This document shows, in pieces, positions 5,633 through 8,529 of a stretch of DNA of 8,529 bases (within the stretch, counting starts at the first letter, position 1; each line of letters begins with the position of its first letter). The notes below the pieces were generated by a model. That model saw nothing but the letters and a program-made list of their open reading frames with translations, was not told the DNA's origin and made no database searches. The translations under genes and the position numbers were made by a program. The stretch is from QQUD01 sp039029915 (GTDB lineage: Bacteria; Chloroflexota; Anaerolineae; Promineifilales; Promineifilaceae): assembly GCA_039029915.1 (NCBI GenBank), contig JBCCFD010000357.1:1-8529 (forward strand), in the 5' to 3' direction.

Positions 5633-7159
5633 ATGAAAAAGCAACCGAACCTGATAATTTTCAATCCCGACCAGTGGCGCGGGGACGTGATGGGGCATTT
5701 GGGGAATCCGGCTGCCGTTACGCCGAATATTGATGAGCTGGTGGCCAAAACGGCCGTATCCTTTGCCAACGCCTTCTGCCAAAACACCGTCTGTACCCCC
5801 AGCCGCTGTAGCTTTATGACCGGCTGGTATCCACACGTGCGCGGACATCGCACCATGCACCACATGCTCCACCCAGGGCGTGACGAACCCAATCTGCTCA
5901 AAATCCTCAAAGAAAACGGTTACTTCATTTGGTGGGGCGGCAAAAATGATCTCACACCCGGTCAACTGCCCATTGATGCGTACTGCGACGTTCGCTTCCA
6001 GCCCACTGAAGAGGATTATGCCCGCTGGAATCTGACGCCAAGGGCAGTCTCGCACGATGGCGATTTAGCGTGGCGCGGCGCGGTCAACGGGGATAACTTC
6101 TACAGCTTTATGAAGGGCCAGCTCGATAAGGGGGATGAGCCGCTTTATTGTGATGATGACTGGGCCAACGTGCTGGGCGTACTCGATTTTATTCGCAGCT
6201 ATGGCGGAGAACGGCCGTATTGCCTCTTCCTCGCCTTGGGTTATCCGCATCCACCTTACTGCGTTGAGGAGCCGTGGTTTAGCGCAATTGACCGTGACAA
6301 AATTCCCGCTCGTGCGCAGCCACCTGAAAATTGGACGGGCAAAGCGTCTATTCTCAAAGGGATTTGGGAAAACCAGCGTCTGCAAAGCTGGGATGAAGCC
6401 CGCTGGGCCGAGCTACGCGCCACCTATTACGGCATGTGTGCTCGCTTAGATCATCAGTTTGGCTTGATGGTGGATGCACTCAAAGAAACAGATCAATTTG
6501 ACGATAGTGCCATCTTCCTTTTTTCGGACCACGGAGATTACACAGGTGATTTTGGCATTGTGGAAAAGACGCAAAATACGATGGAGGATGTGCTGACGCG
6601 AGTGCCATTTGTGATTAAGCCACCGAGAAAAACGGCCGTAACGCCTCACATCTCAAAGGCACTTGTGGAACTCGTTGATTTTACCGCCACCGTTTACGAT
6701 CTGCTCGACATCAATCCAGACTATGATTCATTTGGCAAAAGTTTGCTTCCGCTTCTACGTGGTGAACAAACCACTCACCGCGATGCCGTTTTTTGTGAGG
6801 GCGGACGCCGTAAAAGTGAACGTCATGCTTCTGAGTACGAAAGCATTTATAATAATGATCCAGCAACGTTTACTGGCTTGTATGCACCGCGTATTTTGCT
6901 TCAAATTCAACACGACCAGCCTTACCACACCAAAGCAACCATGTGTCGTACCCAAACCCATAAATATGTAAAGCGGCTGTATGAGCATGATGAACTTTAT
7001 GATTTACAAACCGATCCTAAAGAAGAGAAAAATGTAATCAATGACCCAAACTATGGTTCGGTATTGCTTCAACTCAAAGAAAGAATGCTGGATTGGTACA
7101 TGGAAACCTGTGATGTTGTGCCCCATCAAGCAGATGAACGGCAACATCAAATTATTTAG
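5633..7159 (+). CDS. Type I (formylglycine-dependent) sulfatase family hydrolase
   Basis: This 508-residue protein belongs to the arylsulfatase/alkaline phosphatase superfamily and should hydrolyse a sulfate ester (or a phosphonate monoester, as in close relatives). C54 opens the signature C-T-P-S-R (54-58), whose cysteine is converted to formylglycine by a separate maturation enzyme; none is present here. Metal ligands can be placed at D13 in NPDQWRGD and at D299-H300 in FSDHGDYTGDFG. The DQWR form, rather than the commoner DD, is typical of the choline-sulfatase and phosphonate monoester hydrolase branch. The C-terminal YDLQTDPKEEKN segment is also characteristic. There is no signal peptide, so it should stay in the cytoplasm, unlike most polysaccharide sulfatases. 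The next gene, a sulfotransferase, starts 15 nt after the stop. The start at 5633 is chosen for its spacing to GGAG; 5630 is also possible. Confidence 0.92.
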   Translation: MKKQPNLIIFNPDQWRGDVMGHLGNPAAVTPNIDELVAKTAVSFANAFCQNTVCTPSRCSFMTGWYPHVRGHRTMHHMLHPGRDEPNLLKILKENGYFIWWGGKNDLTPGQLPIDAYCDVRFQPTEEDYARWNLTPRAVSHDGDLAWRGAVNGDNFYSFMKGQLDKGDEPLYCDDDWANVLGVLDFIRSYGGERPYCLFLALGYPHPPYCVEEPWFSAIDRDKIPARAQPPENWTGKASILKGIWENQRLQSWDEARWAELRATYYGMCARLDHQFGLMVDALKETDQFDDSAIFLFSDHGDYTGDFGIVEKTQNTMEDVLTRVPFVIKPPRKTAVTPHISKALVELVDFTATVYDLLDINPDYDSFGKSLLPLLRGEQTTHRDAVFCEGGRRKSERHASEYESIYNNDPATFTGLYAPRILLQIQHDQPYHTKATMCRTQTHKYVKRLYEHDELYDLQTDPKEEKNVINDPNYGSVLLQLKERMLDWYMETCDVVPHQADERQHQII

Positions 7160-7174
7160 ATAAGGCAAGAAAAT

Positions 7175-8122
7175 ATGAATCGAATACTCCCTTTCCCTCC
7201 ACTTCGAATGATGCCGCCCATGCTAAAGGCGATGCCGGCCATGGCTTGGGCTCAACTTCGCAAAGATTATGTGACGGCCATGAGACTAGGGAATCAAATC
7301 ATTAGTTCTTCGGAGCTAAAAACCTTAGGGTTCCAAGGATATACGCCTGGCCAGCATGATGTTTTTGTATGCTCGTACTCGAAAAGCGGCACCTACTGGA
7401 TGTTACAAATTGTTAGTCAGATTGCTGGTTTGGGGGAGGCAAATTTTGAGCACATTCACCACATCGCCCCATGGCCAGAGGTGCCATTTCCCGGCCTGAC
7501 CCGTTTGCAAACGCCGACCTGGGAATCTGCGCCAACCGAGCTGCGTGCTATAAAAACACATGCTGAAGCTGACTTTGTTCCTTATCATCCTGATGCAAAG
7601 TACCTATTTGTTTTTCGAGACCCAAAGGACGTGCTCATTAGTGCGTTTTATTTCTCAGAATCGATTATGCCAGGTTTAAAATCCATTGGTTTAGATAAAT
7701 GGACTGAGGCCTTCATTGCTGGTGAGACGCCATTTGGCTCATGGCCAGAGCATATCGCCAGCTTTTGGCCCTGGCGTGACCGAGAGAACGTTTTACAAAC
7801 GACCTACGAGTGGATGAAAGCAGATTTGGAAAAGGCAGTACGGTCAGTCTCACAATTGATGGCGGTTGACCTAACTGATGAGCAAGTGGCTAAAGTTGTG
7901 CACAGAAGCAGTTTCACCTACATGAAGGAACACAAAGATAAGTTTAAACCGCCGTCACCTCCAGGAACAAGCGGCACAATTGAGCTTATTCGAAAAGGGA
8001 ACACGGGGGACGCCGCAAAAGAATTAACGGCCGTTCAGCAAAAAGCGGTCAATCATGCCATGAAAGAGCAGCTCAAAGCGTTAGGCTCCGACTTCCCATT
8101 TGACACTTTTTATGGTGATTAA
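7175..8122 (+). CDS. PAPS-dependent sulfotransferase (cytosolic type)
   Basis: This 315-residue protein matches the sulfotransferase domain family that moves a sulfuryl group from PAPS to a hydroxyl or amine. The elements are in order: the 5'-phosphosulfate loop YSKSGTYW (residues 68-75, K70), a KTH motif with H129 in the place of the catalytic histidine of cytosolic sulfotransferases, the 3'-phosphate site FRDPKDVLIS (R148 and S156), a FTYMKEH segment, and RKGNTGD (273-279) corresponding to the RKG-GDW motif. There is no signal peptide, so it should be cytoplasmic. The acceptor is unknown; steroid-like or alcohol acceptors are used by the best-known relatives. It lies 15 nt after the sulfatase stop, with AAGG at 7162-7165 as ribosome binding site, so the two are almost certainly co-transcribed. 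Only 21 nt separate its stop from the converging regulator gene, and I see no terminator there. Confidence 0.93.
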   Translation: MNRILPFPPLRMMPPMLKAMPAMAWAQLRKDYVTAMRLGNQIISSSELKTLGFQGYTPGQHDVFVCSYSKSGTYWMLQIVSQIAGLGEANFEHIHHIAPWPEVPFPGLTRLQTPTWESAPTELRAIKTHAEADFVPYHPDAKYLFVFRDPKDVLISAFYFSESIMPGLKSIGLDKWTEAFIAGETPFGSWPEHIASFWPWRDRENVLQTTYEWMKADLEKAVRSVSQLMAVDLTDEQVAKVVHRSSFTYMKEHKDKFKPPSPPGTSGTIELIRKGNTGDAAKELTAVQQKAVNHAMKEQLKALGSDFPFDTFYGD

Positions 8123-8143
8123 AGCCCATCACTCTTGGCAAGG

Positions 8144-8529
8144 TTACGATGATTGACGGTTCAACCTTAGATTATTTGTGGCCTGTTGACGAAATTCTGT
8201 CGGGGTTTGGGTCGCTTCTTTTTTAAACCACCTAGCAAAAGAGGTGCTGTTTGGAAATTCTAGCAGCTCGCTAATCTCATTCACGGAGTAAGGCGTGTGA
8301 ACCAAGAGCCGTTTTGCTTCCAACAGCAACCGCTCTTGGAGCAACTGCTTGGGCGTCATACTGGTCATTTCACGCACCGTCTTCACGAGATAGTTACTCG
8401 TCACGCCCAGCATTTCAGCATAGGCTTGTACCTGTCGTCTTTGTCGATAGTTCCGTTCAATCGCCTGTTGAAAAGCACGCGTGAGCTGAACGGCAGCGGA
8501 TGATGCTTGGACAATCCATTCCTCAGGCA
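8144..8529 (-). CDS. AraC-family transcriptional regulator, N-terminal part beyond window
   Basis: The minus-strand frame is open from the right edge of the window to a TAA at 8146-8144, giving 127 residues of the C-terminal part. It carries the two helix-turn-helix units of the AraC/XylS DNA-binding domain: the first around YAEMLGVTSNYLVKTVRE, then the linker with ERLLLEAKRLLVHT, and the second around SVNEISELLEFPNSTSFARWF, ending in FKKEATQTPTEFR. The GF-like position is EF and the usual FKK-G-TP-FR tail is kept as FKKEATQTPTEFR. The sensor domain is outside the window, so the signal is unknown. The ATG at 8413 is internal to the first helix-turn-helix and is not the start. The gene converges on the sulfotransferase and may regulate that operon, but this is only neighbourhood inference. 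Confidence 0.92.
   Translation of the reverse strand, partial: PEEWIVQASSAAVQLTRAFQQAIERNYRQRRQVQAYAEMLGVTSNYLVKTVREMTSMTPKQLLQERLLLEAKRLLVHTPYSVNEISELLEFPNSTSFARWFKKEATQTPTEFRQQATNNLRLNRQSS

Larger units (their letters stand above)
1070..8034. repeat. Dispersed palindromic octamer ACGGCCGT, ten exact copies
   Basis: Exact ACGGCCGT begins at 1070, 3342, 3363, 3510, 4665, 4712, 5750, 6211, 6632 and 8027. Four more sites keep the CGGCCG core with one outer base changed (1258, 2075, 2227, 3453). All ten exact copies are inside genes, in the DUF1295, lipoprotein, sulfatase and sulfotransferase genes; the reductase gene has two of the one-off sites. They fall in all three codon phases: seven read T-A-V, two read R-P, and one reads G-R. 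The pattern is thus not a protein motif. It resembles a highly iterated palindrome such as HIP1 of cyanobacteria, though the sequence is different. Confidence 0.8.

Noticed and set aside
5576..6055. 159-residue open frame on the minus strand opposite the sulfatase N-terminus
   Set aside because: It lies entirely opposite a gene with clear catalytic motifs and has no recognisable family features or good ribosome binding site; it is a shadow frame.

Overview
The window looks like a piece of a bacterial chromosome with moderate GC content. I judge it most likely Chloroflexota (Anaerolineae-like). That is an inference from two things: a lipoprotein whose lipobox is followed by a long Thr/Pro-rich linker, and the general look of the protein families. 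There is no rRNA, tRNA or marker gene to confirm it. No mobile element, CRISPR array or RNA gene was recognised.

Layout, left to right. (1) 3-527 (+): the 3' part of a TetR-type repressor gene, cut by the window edge. (2) 712-1581 (+): an integral membrane protein of the DUF1295 / steroid 5-alpha-reductase C-terminal family. (3) 1647-1841 (+): a possible 64-residue orphan gene. (4) 1842-2048: a short noncoding stretch between convergent genes, densely packed with small inverted repeats built on CGAAG/CTTCG. (5) 2049-2924 (-): an aldo/keto reductase with an intact catalytic tetrad. (6) 2925-3260: a divergent intergenic region with a small operator-like dyad and a second inverted repeat. (7) 3261-5534 (+): a large lipoprotein with an HExxH zinc-peptidase motif and a C-terminal domain starting at a GxW motif. 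(8) 5577-5622: a strong hairpin, terminator-like, whose foot reaches the ribosome binding site of the next gene. (9) 5633-7159 and 7175-8122 (+): a type I sulfatase and a PAPS-dependent sulfotransferase, 15 nt apart and almost certainly one operon. (10) 8144-8529 (-): the C-terminal DNA-binding part of an AraC-type regulator, cut by the right edge.

The most coherent unit is the sulfatase-sulfotransferase pair. Neither protein shows a signal peptide, so both should act in the cytoplasm, one removing and the other adding sulfate groups on small molecules. The AraC gene converges on this pair and could be its regulator, but nothing in the sequence proves that.

Two sequence-level patterns stand out. 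The palindromic octamer ACGGCCGT occurs ten times exactly, in all three codon phases and in most of the complete genes, against roughly 0.13 expected by uniform chance in 8.5 kb; this resembles the highly iterated palindromes of cyanobacteria. The 1911-2046 region carries five CGAAG/CTTCG pentamers in alternating orientation at regular spacing, together with a repeated TTTTCTAAGC.
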